The notes beneath the pieces were generated by a model. The model was not told the DNA's origin and did no database searches. It saw only the letters and a list, made by a program, of their open reading frames with translations. Shown piece by piece: positions 44,843 to 54,281 of a stretch of 64,000 nt of DNA. This stretch comes from Thermomicrobium roseum DSM 5159 (GTDB lineage Bacteria > Chloroflexota > Chloroflexia > Thermomicrobiales > Thermomicrobiaceae). The position numbers and the translations under genes are program-made. Location: the NCBI RefSeq assembly GCF_000021685.1, contig NC_011961.1:620001-684000 (forward strand), given 5' to 3'. Numbering within the stretch: position 1 is the first letter of the stretch; every line of letters begins with the position of its first letter.

Positions 44843-46235
44843 TCCGCTCACCATCGCACTGGCCGCGAGCGCGCTCGCCGCAGAGGCACTGGCTGTGACA
44901 CCACTCGTCGCCTGGCTGGCCGTCCTCTCCGGTGCCGATCCGATCGCGGTACCGGGTTGGCTTTCGCTCGCTACCACAGGCCTGGTCGGCTACGGGCTCG
45001 CTCGCCTCGTGTTGACCCGAACCCAGGACCCCGCGTGGAGCAGGTTCCTGGCTTCCGGGTGCTGGTTGCTCTGGACGCTCGGGTGGTGGGCGTTGCGCGA
45101 ACGATCGCTCGAGGCAATTCCCGGCTTTTTCGCTGCCCTGGTCAGTCTCGATGCACCGGCGGTCGGATTGGCGATCCTCAGCGCGCTGGCCTGGTGGCGC
45201 GCGCTCGGCCTGGCGAGTGACCCGCACCCGTTTCAGGGTTCCTACTTGCGGTGGGCGATTATGCGTGATCTCCTGTTCGTCGGCGGCACAACGGTTCTCG
45301 CAGCAGCGAGCGGCGGTGCCGCCGCGCAAGTAGTCTGGCACCGACTCGAGTTCGGTGCTCCCCTGCTCCTCGTCGTCAGGCTCCTCACCGCTGTCTTGGT
45401 GCAAGCGGAGGCCGTACGCCTCGCTTATCCTGCGGCGATCAGCTCGACCCGCTGGGTAACCTGGTCAGCGGTCCTCGCCCTCGGCATCGTCTGCCTCTCT
45501 GCACTGGCCAGTCTGGTGGCTGGTCCGACCCTGTGGCCGCACCTGGTGCGTCCCGTCACCTGGCTCCTCACGCTCATCGTCGCCGTCCTGGTGACGCTGG
45601 CCGTTCTCCTCGCCGTCCTCATCTGGACCGCGTTGCGTTTGCTCGTCTGGATGCTCCGGGCCATCGCCGGCCAGCACGAACCAGGTCCGCCGCCCGCGCT
45701 TCCGGTGCTGCCCGATCTCCTCCGTCCTCGGGACACTCTCGCGCACCTCGCCGTGCCGACCTGGCTCGAGCGAGGGCTGGTGGCACTCACCGGCCTGCTC
45801 CTCGCGCTCGGCTTGCTCGTGCTCATCGCGCGCGCCTTCCGGCGCATCCGATCGCGGCCGATCGCCACGAGCGCGAGCGAGCTCCGCGAACGCGTCTCTC
45901 TCGCAAGCATTCGCGACATTCTCCCCGCTTTCCGCTGGTCGGGATCGGCACCCCGTCTCCGCCGCAGTCCCGGCCTACCCCACGATGTCCGCAGCGCGTA
46001 TCGCGCCGCGCTCGTTCTATTGGCGGCGCGCGGCTTCGTTCGCCGAGCCAGCGAGACCCCGCTGGAACTCGCTCATCGCGTCACGAGTGTCTGGCCCCAA
46101 CTCGCCCAGCCGCTCCAGGATCTGACCGCCCGCTACCTCGTCGCTCGCTACGCGGAGCATGAGGATCCGCACGACCGCGCAGCAGCGCTCGACGATTGGC
46201 GAGAACTCGCGCGTCGGCTCGCTGAGGAGCCGTGA
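44826..46235 (+). CDS. Membrane protein with C-terminal DUF4129 domain
   Basis: A 469-residue protein with eight to ten hydrophobic helices, then a cytoplasmic C-terminal domain (about 385-465, RSAYRAALVLLAARGFVRRASETPLELAHRV), the DUF4129 element that often accompanies MoxR/DUF58 and transglutaminase genes. Last gene of the riboswitch operon; its stop is 4 bp from the convergent PLP-enzyme gene. No transglutaminase domain is fused here. Confidence 0.87.
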   Translation: MLRRPDPLTIALAASALAAEALAVTPLVAWLAVLSGADPIAVPGWLSLATTGLVGYGLARLVLTRTQDPAWSRFLASGCWLLWTLGWWALRERSLEAIPGFFAALVSLDAPAVGLAILSALAWWRALGLASDPHPFQGSYLRWAIMRDLLFVGGTTVLAAASGGAAAQVVWHRLEFGAPLLLVVRLLTAVLVQAEAVRLAYPAAISSTRWVTWSAVLALGIVCLSALASLVAGPTLWPHLVRPVTWLLTLIVAVLVTLAVLLAVLIWTALRLLVWMLRAIAGQHEPGPPPALPVLPDLLRPRDTLAHLAVPTWLERGLVALTGLLLALGLLVLIARAFRRIRSRPIATSASELRERVSLASIRDILPAFRWSGSAPRLRRSPGLPHDVRSAYRAALVLLAARGFVRRASETPLELAHRVTSVWPQLAQPLQDLTARYLVARYAEHEDPHDRAAALDDWRELARRLAEEP

Positions 46236-46239
46236 ACCG

Positions 46240-47433
46240 TCAGATGTGCCCCAGTGCCTGTTCCAGGTCCTGCCAGAGTTCCTCCGGGTGTTCCAGTCCG
46301 ACCGAGAGCCGCAGGAGCCCATCGCTGATCCCCAGTCGCTCACGCTCGCTCACGGGCAGCGAACGGTGCGAGGTGGTCGCCGGGTGCACGAGTGTCGTCA
46401 CGGCACCACCCAGCGTTTCAGCGAAGCGCACCAAGCGGAGAGCACGCACGAATCGCCGCACCGCCGGCTCTCCACCAGCGAACTCGAAAGCGACCACGGC
46501 CCCAAAGCCGTCACGCAACAGTCGTTCAGCCAGCCGGTGTTCCGGATGACCCGGCAGGCCCGGATAGAGCACCGCCTGCACCATCGGATGAGCGGCCAGG
46601 CGTTCCGCCAGGAGGAGCGCGCTCTGACTGCTCTGTGCTGCCCGCAGGGGCAGCGTGACCAGACCACGCTGGATCAACCAGCTGTCGAACGCTCCACCTC
46701 GCCCACCGAAGCGCACCACCTGTCCTCGGATCGTCTCGACCACGGCCGCTGGTCCGGCAACGACGCCGCCACTCGCATCGTGATGCCCACCGATCAACTT
46801 GGTGGTGGAATGCACGACCAGCACCGCTCCCCAGGACAACGGCCGGCAATGCACCGGCGTCGCGAACGTGTTGTCCACGACCATCAGTGCCCCGGCAGCT
46901 CGGGCGAGCGCCGCCAGTCTCGGAAGATTGCGCACCCGGAGGGTCGGGTTGGTCAGCGTGTCCACCCACAGCAGTCGAGCCGGACGCTCCAGTGCACCTG
47001 CCACCGCCTCGAGATCACCACAATCGACGAAGTCGACGATCACCCCAAAGCGCGCGAGGTCTCGCTCCAAGAGCAGTCTCGTACCGCGATAGACGTGCGT
47101 GTCGGCGACTACTCGCTCGCCGGGTATGGTGAGCGCGAAGAGCGTGGCGGCGATCGCGCTCATGCCGCTCGCGGTGACGACCGCGTCTTCGGCCCCTTCC
47201 AGGCTCGCCAGTGCCAGCTCGAGCTGCCGGTGGTTCGGCAACCCGTAGCGGGCATAGATGAACCCCGGCTCCTCACCGCGGGCGATCTCGTCCATCGCCT
47301 CCATATCCGGATAGGCAAAAGCGCTCGTCTGCCAGATCGGTGGAGCGAGCGGTACTGTTCGGCTCTCCAGCTGGTGCAGTCCTGCCTGCGTGCAGATCGT
47401 TTCTGGCCTGGTCGCCGGTTTCTGCTCGGGCAT
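46240..47433 (-). CDS. Cys/Met metabolism PLP enzyme (cystathionine gamma-synthase/lyase type)
   Basis: A 397-residue fold-type I PLP enzyme. It has ARYGLPNHRQLELALASLEGAEDAVVTASGMSAI, VVDNTFATP and the PLP lysine in HSTTKLIGGHHDASGG. The ending (ATTSHRSLP, GLLRLSVGLEHPEELWQDL) is typical. It could be cystathionine gamma-synthase, a beta/gamma-lyase, methionine gamma-lyase or O-acylhomoserine sulfhydrylase; motifs do not settle which. The ATG (MPEQ) has GAGGAG upstream. Confidence 0.88.
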   Translation of the reverse strand: MPEQKPATRPETICTQAGLHQLESRTVPLAPPIWQTSAFAYPDMEAMDEIARGEEPGFIYARYGLPNHRQLELALASLEGAEDAVVTASGMSAIAATLFALTIPGERVVADTHVYRGTRLLLERDLARFGVIVDFVDCGDLEAVAGALERPARLLWVDTLTNPTLRVRNLPRLAALARAAGALMVVDNTFATPVHCRPLSWGAVLVVHSTTKLIGGHHDASGGVVAGPAAVVETIRGQVVRFGGRGGAFDSWLIQRGLVTLPLRAAQSSQSALLLAERLAAHPMVQAVLYPGLPGHPEHRLAERLLRDGFGAVVAFEFAGGEPAVRRFVRALRLVRFAETLGGAVTTLVHPATTSHRSLPVSERERLGISDGLLRLSVGLEHPEELWQDLEQALGHI

Positions 47434-47525
47434 CGCCGGACTCCTCTCGCTCTCGTTTCCGACCACCCGAGCGCAGCATACTTCCGCTCGAAGAGTGGAC
47501 GTGACACGGAAAGCGAGGGAACGCG

Positions 47526-48569
47526 ATGAGCCGCCTGGGGTACTCAGCTAGTTTCGAGCAGTTCCACCCCTCCGATCTCCTGCGCTGGTGCCAACTCGCT
47601 GAACAAGAGGGGTTCGATAGCGTGCTCGCTGCCGACCACTTCCACCCCTGGACACCCGAGCAAGGCCAGAGTGGCTTCGTCTGGGCTTGGCTCGGTGCGC
47701 TCGGTGCGACGACACGTCTCCGCTTCGGCACCGGTGTCACGCCGCCGATCGGCTTCCGGTACCACCCGGCGATCGTCGCGCAGGCTGCGGCCACGCTCGA
47801 GGCGATGTTTCCGGGGCGCTTCTGGCTCGGGATCGGGGCCGGCGAAGCGCTCAACGAGCACATCGTCGGCCGCTACTGGCCGGAACCGGCTGAGCGGATT
47901 CGCATGTTGATCGAGGCCATCGAGGTCATCCAAAAACTGTTCACTGGAAAAGTCATTCGGCACGAGGGAGTCTATTTCAAAGTCGAAAGCGCCAAACTCT
48001 ACACGATGCCGGACGTCCCACCACCGATCATCGTGGGTACCGCTGGACCCTACATGGCCAAAAAGACTGGCCAACTCTGCGACGGTCTCCTGACTCCCGG
48101 AGCGAATGACGAGAAGCTCCGCCTCCTCCTGAGTCGCTTCGAGGAAGGAGCGCGCGCTGCCGGCAAGGATCCCAGGCGCATGCCTCGCATGATCCAAGTC
48201 CACGTCTCCTGGGCCGAGACCGATGAGCAGGCGATCGAAAATGCCCTCCGCGAATGGCCCAATGGCGGCATGGCCTTCCCCAAGGGGGACATTCGCAACC
48301 CCGAAGACTTCCAGGCGATGGCTCGGTTGGTCCGACCGGAACATTTCCAGGGCCGCGTCCTCATGACGTCCGACCTGGACCGCCACGGCGAGTTCCTGCA
48401 ACATCTCATCGATCTCGGGTTCACCGAGATCTACGTGCACAATGTGGGACGCAACCAGGAGGAATTCATCCGCGCCTATGGGCGAGCAGTCATCCCCCAC
48501 TTGCGCTGGCCAGCGGATGCCCCGGTCGCCCAGGCGATGAGTCCGTCTGCGTCTCGAGCAGGCCAGTAA
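47526..48569 (+). CDS. F420-dependent LLM-class oxidoreductase (G6PDH-like)
   Basis: A 347-residue luciferase-like TIM barrel of the F420 glucose-6-phosphate dehydrogenase family. Features: LAEQEGFDSVLAADHFHPWTPEQGQSGFVWAWLGAL, GTGVTPP, FPGRFWLGIGAGEALNE and a terminal YVHNVGRNQEEFI. The DHFHPW and GAGEALNE motifs are those that contact F420 in the Mycobacterium enzyme. The substrate may be a sugar phosphate, sugar or alcohol. Divergent from the PLP gene with a 92-bp shared promoter region. Confidence 0.9.
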   Translation: MSRLGYSASFEQFHPSDLLRWCQLAEQEGFDSVLAADHFHPWTPEQGQSGFVWAWLGALGATTRLRFGTGVTPPIGFRYHPAIVAQAAATLEAMFPGRFWLGIGAGEALNEHIVGRYWPEPAERIRMLIEAIEVIQKLFTGKVIRHEGVYFKVESAKLYTMPDVPPPIIVGTAGPYMAKKTGQLCDGLLTPGANDEKLRLLLSRFEEGARAAGKDPRRMPRMIQVHVSWAETDEQAIENALREWPNGGMAFPKGDIRNPEDFQAMARLVRPEHFQGRVLMTSDLDRHGEFLQHLIDLGFTEIYVHNVGRNQEEFIRAYGRAVIPHLRWPADAPVAQAMSPSASRAGQ

Positions 48570-48751
48570 AGGGACAGTCGACGCGGCCGGCCTCTCCCGG
48601 ACGAGTGGGCTGTTCACCTGTCCGTCCCCGGCGAGTGCCCGTGTGCCGCGCTGGAACCTGCCGGCCAGCCGACCTGGCGCCGGAGCGAGCGGACTGACCT
48701 GCCCCGGTCGTGGATGAGACTCGGCTGACGCGAGCTGATCGTCACAATGAG

Positions 48752-48785
48752 CGACCCCCGCCGGGTCTCACTCCCGCGGGGGTCG
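48752..48785 (-). terminator. 10-bp GC hairpin downstream of the 65-aa gene
   Basis: CGACCCCCGC (48752-48761) and its exact complement (48776-48785) enclose 14 bases. No U-tract follows on either strand, so termination would be weak or factor-assisted. It lies between the stops of the F420 gene and the 65-aa gene and could serve both. Confidence 0.45.
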
Positions 48786-48806
48786 GCGACGACTGTCCGC
48801 GTGCCA

Positions 48807-49004
48807 TCAGGCACCGCTCGGGCGGCGCTCCTCGGCAGCCTCGCTCCGCAGCGTGTGCTCGCCCGACCGACCGGCCTCCCTCTCCTGCTCGATCTCCTGG
48901 GGCAAAGGAGCCACTCGCGCCGTCGCCGGATAGACCACACGCACTGCGCGGATCACCGGCTGACCGTCCTGATTGAGAATCGTGTAACGGATCAGGGTGC
49001 GCAT
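48807..49004 (-). CDS. Hypothetical protein, 65 aa
   Basis: Not recognised. It has a near-perfect ribosome site (AAAGGAGGTGA) five bases before the ATG. The N-terminal half looks like a beta-hairpin (TLIRYTILNQDGQPVIRAVRVVY); the C-terminal half is charged and Glu/Arg-rich. A 45-bp spacer upstream carries an 8-bp GC hairpin (49049-49069). The quality of the ribosome site is the main reason to call it a gene. Confidence 0.6.
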   Translation of the reverse strand: MRTLIRYTILNQDGQPVIRAVRVVYPATARVAPLPQEIEQEREAGRSGEHTLRSEAAEERRPSGA

Positions 49005-49773
49005 CGGTTCACCTCCTTTCCATCCGGCCTGGTGTGACCTGACCAGCTGCCCCCGGACCGACCGGGGGCGCGGAGGTGCCGTGCGCTCGAGGCGTACTGC
49101 GGCCTACTGCTCCGACCCGGACGGCCCGCGGGAGCCGGTACTGCGTTCTGGAGGCTGACTACGTTCCACGAACCGTACCCTCCACATCGGACCGACCTCG
49201 GCGTCGCATCACCTTGCAGACGCGACGCCCAACCTTCCACAGTATACGCATCCCAGCCTTTGCCGTCAACCAACGATTCTTCGGTCGTCGGGCGCGTCGA
49301 GTGTTCCGGCGGCTCTTCGAGGGGCCACGAATCTGGTCCGAGAGCCTGGCTCCCCAGCTAGACATCGAACGACCATCTCGTCCAACTTCGACTGGCCGCT
49401 CGCGCAGCAGCACCGCTGCCGCAGGCTCCAGCTCCCAGCCTCACCTGCCAGCGTCAAGCGCTCAGGTGGAAAACGGTGAGTGCGTCGAACCGACCCGATC
49501 GATTCAGTCCACCCGACCAGCGTGAGGCTCGCCCCACGTCTCGTTCCTCCGCACACCCACCTTGTCGGTCCGCCCCTCGCGTGCTAACCCGTTCTTGTAC
49601 TCGGCACTGCACGCGTGCCACCCGGAGGTCGCCATGCCTGGCTCCGCTCGCCGTCATACCACTGTCGACCGTCTACCGCGAAGCTGGAAGCCGCGTCCAC
49701 GCTGCTGGCGAGGGACAGTTTCGCGTCGATCTCTGGGCATCGAGGTGCACCCGATGCACGCGACGAGGTGACC
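49005..49773. other. 770-bp intergenic region
   Basis: No convincing gene; the frames are Arg/Pro-rich without ribosome sites. One feature is listed separately: an 8-bp GC hairpin at 49049-49069. The rest of the leader holds nothing I recognise. Confidence 0.4.
49049..49069. repeat. 8-bp GC-rich hairpin GCCCCCGG-N5-CCGGGGGC
   Basis: Perfect inverted repeat 45 bp upstream of the 65-aa gene start (minus strand). It may be a 5'-leader hairpin or the end of another transcript; no T-tract. Confidence 0.45.
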
Positions 49774-50979
49774 ATGGCTCGCTGGAGACAGGTCCTCCAC
49801 TGGCTCAGCGGCTGGCGCGAACCGCGCCCTGGTCTCACGGTCACCGGGTCGGTCGTCCTGGAACCCGGCCACTACGATCTCCCCGACCCCGGAGACGGTG
49901 CGCTCCGCATCGCTGCGGACGATCTGGTGATCGACGGTCGCGGAGCGGTCCTCGATGGCCGAGGGCGCGGTGGCATCGGCATCCTGCTCCAGGGCCGCCG
50001 CCGAGTCGTGATCCGCCATCTGGCGGTACGCGGATACGACTGGGCGCTCCTCGCGCTCGACTGCGAGGAGATCGTCGTCGAGGATTGCAACTTTTCCCAC
50101 AACGGTGCGAGCGAGGGGACCTTCCTCGACATCACGCGTCCAGACGAAGGCGCGGGCGGTGGGATCCGCTCGATTCGCTCCTCGAACACCCGGATCGCGC
50201 GGCTCGTCGCCCGCGAGCAGGATATCGGGATCGATGCGATCGCCTCGCACGGTCTCGTCGTCACCGACTGCGATCTCTCCCACAACCACGCGTGGGGTAT
50301 CCGTCTCCACGGCTCCTCGTCGTGCCGGCTGGAGCGGAACCGCGCGCAATATGTCAACCGCTGCGGCGGGACTGGTTGCGATGCAGCGGGCATCTTGGTG
50401 ACTGGCGGATCGCACCGCAATCTGATCGCCGGCAATGACCTACGCTGGTCGGGCGACGGCTTCTTCCTCGGCAACCAGTTCAGCCCGCCCTCCGACGAAA
50501 ACCTCGTCGTCGGCAACGACGGCTCGTACTCGCCCAACAACGCCTTCGAGGCCACCTTTTCGCGCGGCAACGTGTTCCGGCGGAACCGAGCGTGCTGGAG
50601 CAACTTCGGCTTCTGGCTCGGCTTTTCCACCGATACCGTCCTCGAGGGCAATCTCATCACCGACAACCGGCTCGATGGCGTGCATTGGGAACATGGCGCC
50701 CGCGGTGTCCTGCGCGACAATTTGATCGCGCGCAATGGTCGCGACGGGGTCGCCTTCACGCTCGACCCTGCCAACCGCGACTTTCCCGACCGCTGCGTCT
50801 CGACCGGCCACGAGCTGCGCGACAACTGCTTCGCCGCCAACGGCCGAGCTGCCGTGTTCCTGCTCCATACCACGCGGACGCGCTTGGTCGGCAACCGCTA
50901 CCGGGCCGAGCGGACACCGCTCCTTCTGGCCGGTGACACGCGCGAGAACGAGATCCAGGACGTGTTCACGACGACCTGA
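49774..50979 (+). CDS. Right-handed parallel beta-helix protein (NosD-like)
   Basis: A 401-residue protein made of beta-helix turns with repeated GNxx and xNRA elements, like the periplasmic copper protein NosD and carbohydrate-binding PbH1 proteins (VIDGRGAVLDGRG, SGDGFFLGNQFSPPSDENLVVGNDGS, NRLDGVHWEHGARGVLRDNLI). No signal peptide is visible, so it may be intracellular or exported another way. The ATG has GAGGTG upstream; a longer open frame lacks support. No nos genes are nearby. Function unknown; a carbohydrate ligand is the usual guess. Confidence 0.8.
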   Translation: MARWRQVLHWLSGWREPRPGLTVTGSVVLEPGHYDLPDPGDGALRIAADDLVIDGRGAVLDGRGRGGIGILLQGRRRVVIRHLAVRGYDWALLALDCEEIVVEDCNFSHNGASEGTFLDITRPDEGAGGGIRSIRSSNTRIARLVAREQDIGIDAIASHGLVVTDCDLSHNHAWGIRLHGSSSCRLERNRAQYVNRCGGTGCDAAGILVTGGSHRNLIAGNDLRWSGDGFFLGNQFSPPSDENLVVGNDGSYSPNNAFEATFSRGNVFRRNRACWSNFGFWLGFSTDTVLEGNLITDNRLDGVHWEHGARGVLRDNLIARNGRDGVAFTLDPANRDFPDRCVSTGHELRDNCFAANGRAAVFLLHTTRTRLVGNRYRAERTPLLLAGDTRENEIQDVFTTT

Positions 50980-51038
50980 GCCTCGACCGGCTGCAAGAGA
51001 GCCGGGCGCTGCTCGCGACCGATCAGCTCGGCTCGCCG

Positions 51039-51562
51039 CTAGGCAGCGGCGGTCGCGCGCCGGCGGGCAGCTCTCCCCGCCGGTCCGGTGCGCAGTGCCT
51101 GCACGAACGCGACGAGCGTGACGACCAGCTGGCTCCACAGTCCCCAGGTGAACCAGAGCAACCAACTCCCGAGGTCGCTCCATCGACGAGGCAGCGCGAC
51201 GGTCCCTTCCAACCAGTGCCAGGCGAAGAGGGTATCCAGCACGCCGCTCCACGTACCGGTACGGAGTGCGCTGACGAGTGCGACGCTGAACCAGGACAGC
51301 TGCTGGATCCAGAACGCGATCAGGGCCAGGCACCCCAATACCACCCAGGCCGCTGGAGCCTTCCAGCCTCGCCAGAGCGCAAGGCCTGCAAGAAACGGCG
51401 GTACACCGAGCGCGAGGAACCAGGCCGCGATGATCCGAAGTTCCGTGTCCCCCCCCCGTACTCGCCGTACCAGGTCGCGAGCGACCAGCCAGCCCAGCCC
51501 CACAGCCACGCCCCCCAGAGGCCGAGCACCAGCCCGCAAGTCCGTCGGATCGCCATCGTCAT
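51039..51562 (-). pseudogene. Four-helix membrane protein interrupted by a frameshift at a G9 run
   Basis: The upstream part starts at an ATG (51562) with GAGGTG before it and encodes MTMAIRRTCGLVLGLWGAW..., a clean membrane helix, up to codon 35. A run of nine G (complement of 51449-51457) follows. After the run the protein-like sequence (DTELRIIAAWFLALGVPPFLAG..., three more helices, Arg-rich tail) continues in a different frame to the stop at 51039. Adding one G, or losing two, would join the halves. The family is unknown. It may be a phase-variable gene, a decaying gene or a sequencing error. Confidence 0.7.
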
Positions 51563-51737
51563 GCTGCACCTCGCCGTCTCGGTTCGGAGCGGATGTCGCA
51601 TGTCGAGTATAGCTCGCGCGAACTCCTCGCGCCAGCCGAACGCTCGGTCGCTGGGCGGTGCGGCTGTCCGCCGGTATCCCAGCGCGAACGGTCGCGTGCG
51701 GGATCTGCCGTTTCGTTCACCGAGCTCGGTCGCTGGC

Positions 51738-52613
51738 TCAGCTCGCGCGTTCGCGAGCGGAGTCGGCCGGCGCACCGACGAGGAGTTCGGCGAGGTAGGC
51801 GAGCGCGGCCCCGGCCCGAGCCCGGAGGACGACTGCCGCTTCCCGGTCGAGCGGGGTCGGTTCGTCATTGACGATCGCGACGAATGCCCCCGCTCGCGCT
51901 GCACGGCGCGGCACATGAGCCGCCGGCACGACCTTGAGCGAGGTACCGATCACCAGCATGACCGGCGTCGCTTCGGCGAGCGCCAGCGCATGCTCGAGAA
52001 TCCGGCGCGGCACCGGCTCGCCGAAGGAAACGGTGGCTTCTTTCACCAGGCCACCGCAGACGGGACAATCCGGGATCGTTCCAGGCGGACCAGGGTCGAA
52101 CTCCTCGGCCGGCCAGAGCAGCTCGCACGACAGGCAGCGGATGGCATGCGCCGTCCCGTGCAGCTCGACTACCCGCTCCGGCGGACTGCCCGCCTTCTGG
52201 TGCAGCCCATCGATGTTCTGCGTCACGATGATCTCCAGATACCCCGCAGCCTGCAGGCGCGCCAGCGCCACGTGTCCCACATTGGGCCGCGCCCCGGCGA
52301 GGATCGGATAGCGTTGGCGTCGTCGATCCCAGTAACGGCGCCGCACCTCAGGGTCGTTCAGAAAATCGCGGTAGCGGGTCGGATTCTCGCGCGACCACAG
52401 CCCGTTCGGCCCGCGATAGTCCGGTATCCCGGACTCGGTGGAGATCCCCGCGCCAGTGAAGGCCATACCTGGCCCCCGCTGGTAGAGCGCATCCGCGATC
52501 GCCTCGACCAGCCGCCGCTGCTCCGCACTGAGCGCTCCGCCGTCCACCGCTGCTTCCCCCTCCGTTCCCAATCCTACCAAGCCCACGAGAGCCTGACGGG
52601 CTGCCCGTTTCAC
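51738..52613 (-). CDS. Sir2-family NAD-dependent protein deacylase
   Basis: A sirtuin of 291 residues. The NAD site is GAGISTESGIPDYRG and TQNIDGLHQKAG, the catalytic His is in VELHGTAH, the zinc Cys pairs are CLSC and CPVC, and IGTSLKV and VIVNDEPT-type motifs follow. All core residues are present. The start (GTG, 52613) is the longest option and lacks a good ribosome site; the true start may be up to 30 codons later. It could regulate acyl-CoA synthetases or other lysine-acylated enzymes. Confidence 0.9.
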   Translation of the reverse strand: MKRAARQALVGLVGLGTEGEAAVDGGALSAEQRRLVEAIADALYQRGPGMAFTGAGISTESGIPDYRGPNGLWSRENPTRYRDFLNDPEVRRRYWDRRRQRYPILAGARPNVGHVALARLQAAGYLEIIVTQNIDGLHQKAGSPPERVVELHGTAHAIRCLSCELLWPAEEFDPGPPGTIPDCPVCGGLVKEATVSFGEPVPRRILEHALALAEATPVMLVIGTSLKVVPAAHVPRRAARAGAFVAIVNDEPTPLDREAAVVLRARAGAALAYLAELLVGAPADSARERAS

Positions 52614-52880
52614 GTCGTCCCGTTCGCGTGTCCCAACCGCTGCTCCCGGGCGGCCCGCCTGCTCGACAACCGACTCGCGGTATCGACCGGCACCCGCCCA
52701 CGCTATCCACGCCTCGCATCGGGAGCGAGCTCGTCAGCTCAGCCGCGATCGACGCCCTGCATGGGGAACTCAACCGAGCTGCCGGGACTCGACCGGTCGG
52801 TCCACTGCCCGCTCGCGCCGCGTCGATCGGTTGCCGCGGACGCCGCGGTGCGGGACAATCAGCGGGGAAGGGAGCCGAGC

Positions 52881-53999
52881 GTGTCTCAGTCTGCTTCGGT
52901 CGTCATCGTCGGCGGCGGGATCATCGGCTGCGCGATCGCTGCCGAGCTCGTTCAGCGTGGCTGGCGGAGCGTTCGCGTCCTCGAGCGTGCCACGGTCGGC
53001 GGCCAAGCCGTCATCGCCTACGCCGGACTGCTGGCTCTTCCCGGCAGCGGATCGACCGATGACCCCCTTTCCGAGCTCGGTGCCGCGAGCCTGGCTCGCT
53101 TCCCTGCGGTCGCTGCCGACCTGCGCGAGCGCACCGGTATCGACGTGGAACTTCGCCACACCGGTGGTCTCGTCCTGGCCATGACTGCTGACGAAGAGAC
53201 GGCGCTCCGGGCCGCTCTCCCGGTCCTCCGCGGGCGGGACGCTGCCTGTTGCTGGCTCGACCAGCACGAGCTCCGGCACCTGGAACCCGCCGTCTCTCCG
53301 CTCTTCCGCGGCGCCCTACTCCTCCCCTACGAGCACCAGGTCCTAAGTCCACGTCTGGTCGAGGCCTATGCGCGTGCCGCCGCCCTCGGGGGTGCCCGTA
53401 TCGAGGAAGGAGTGGAAGTGATCGGTTTCGAGCGCGACAGCGACCGCGTCGTCGCAGTCCGCACGCGCACCGACCGCATCGCGGCCGAGCACGTCATCAT
53501 CGCCGCTGGCGCCTGGAGCGGCGCGCTCGCTGCCCTACTCGGTGTTCCACTTCCGCTCGGCCCGCTGCGCGGCCAACTGGTTCGCCTCCACGCCTGGGAT
53601 ACCCGGATTCGCCACACTCTGTACCGCGGCGACCTCTATCTCGCCGTCAAGGCCGACGGAACCGTCGCAGTCGGCTCCACCGAGGAACTGGCAGTGTACG
53701 ACCGTCGGCCGACGCTCGAGGGAGTGCGCCAGCTGGTGACGTTCGTTCACGAGACGGTGCCGGCCCTCGGCCGGGCGGCTTTCCTCGAGGCACTGGCTGG
53801 TCTCCGGCCCTGGTCAGCCGATGACCTCCCCGTCCTCGGACGCCTTCCTGGGTACGAGAACGTCTGGGTCGCCAGCGGGCACGCCCGGCACGGTGTTCTG
53901 CTGAGCCCGATCACCGCGTTCCTGATGGTCGAGCTGCTGGAAGGGAAGCAGCCAGCGCTCTCGCTCGCCCCCTTCGACCCCGCCCGCTTCGCCCGCTGA
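52881..53999 (+). CDS. FAD-dependent amine/amino-acid oxidoreductase (DAO family)
   Basis: A 372-residue flavoprotein of the glycine/D-amino-acid oxidase family. The Rossmann motif VVIVGGGIIGCAIAAEL is at the N-terminus. Further along are ELRHLEPAVSP, the IIAAGAWSG strand, PLRGQLVRL and the FAD-ribityl motif GLRPWSADDLPVLG with GHARHGVLLSP. ThiO (glycine oxidase for thiazole synthesis) is one candidate, but no thi genes are near. The GTG has AAGGGAG upstream. Confidence 0.88.
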   Translation: MSQSASVVIVGGGIIGCAIAAELVQRGWRSVRVLERATVGGQAVIAYAGLLALPGSGSTDDPLSELGAASLARFPAVAADLRERTGIDVELRHTGGLVLAMTADEETALRAALPVLRGRDAACCWLDQHELRHLEPAVSPLFRGALLLPYEHQVLSPRLVEAYARAAALGGARIEEGVEVIGFERDSDRVVAVRTRTDRIAAEHVIIAAGAWSGALAALLGVPLPLGPLRGQLVRLHAWDTRIRHTLYRGDLYLAVKADGTVAVGSTEELAVYDRRPTLEGVRQLVTFVHETVPALGRAAFLEALAGLRPWSADDLPVLGRLPGYENVWVASGHARHGVLLSPITAFLMVELLEGKQPALSLAPFDPARFAR

Positions 54000-54008
54000 C
54001 CGCTCCCG

Positions 54009-54281
54009 TTACCGTGACGCGCGCCGTTGCCAGGCGGTCGCGGCCAGCACGGCGAGTGCACCGACGAGGAATCCCAGCGCTGCCAGCAGCAGCCCGTCCC
54101 GCCAGGCTGCGGGACTGCCGCCCGCAGCGAGTACGGCGAGAGCGCCGGACAGGAACGCCCCGGCGGCCACACCGACCAGACTCTGGCCGAGCGACCAGCT
54201 GCGGCGCAGCGTCGCCAGCCGGATAGCGACGAGCACCAGCAGAAGAACCGGAAGCCCGACGAAGACGATCGACCAGTCCAT
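54009..54281 (-). CDS. Three-helix membrane protein, cassette array member 5
   Basis: A 90-residue integral membrane protein with helix 1 (about 5-23), a basic loop (RLATLRRSWS), then helices 2 and 3 and a terminal QRRASR. AAGGAGGTG is six bases before the ATG. The layout matches four other small membrane proteins upstream on the same strand, each of which follows a Cys-rich peptide. Here the preceding DNA holds only a weak trace of such a peptide (WCCCWN at about 54417-54437). Function unknown; immunity or export partner suggested. Confidence 0.65.
   Translation of the reverse strand: MDWSIVFVGLPVLLLVLVAIRLATLRRSWSLGQSLVGVAAGAFLSGALAVLAAGGSPAAWRDGLLLAALGFLVGALAVLAATAWQRRASR

Noticed and set aside
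48752..48785. Strong bidirectional rho-independent terminator
   Set aside because: The stem is perfect but neither side has a T-tract, so it was listed with low confidence rather than as a firm terminator.
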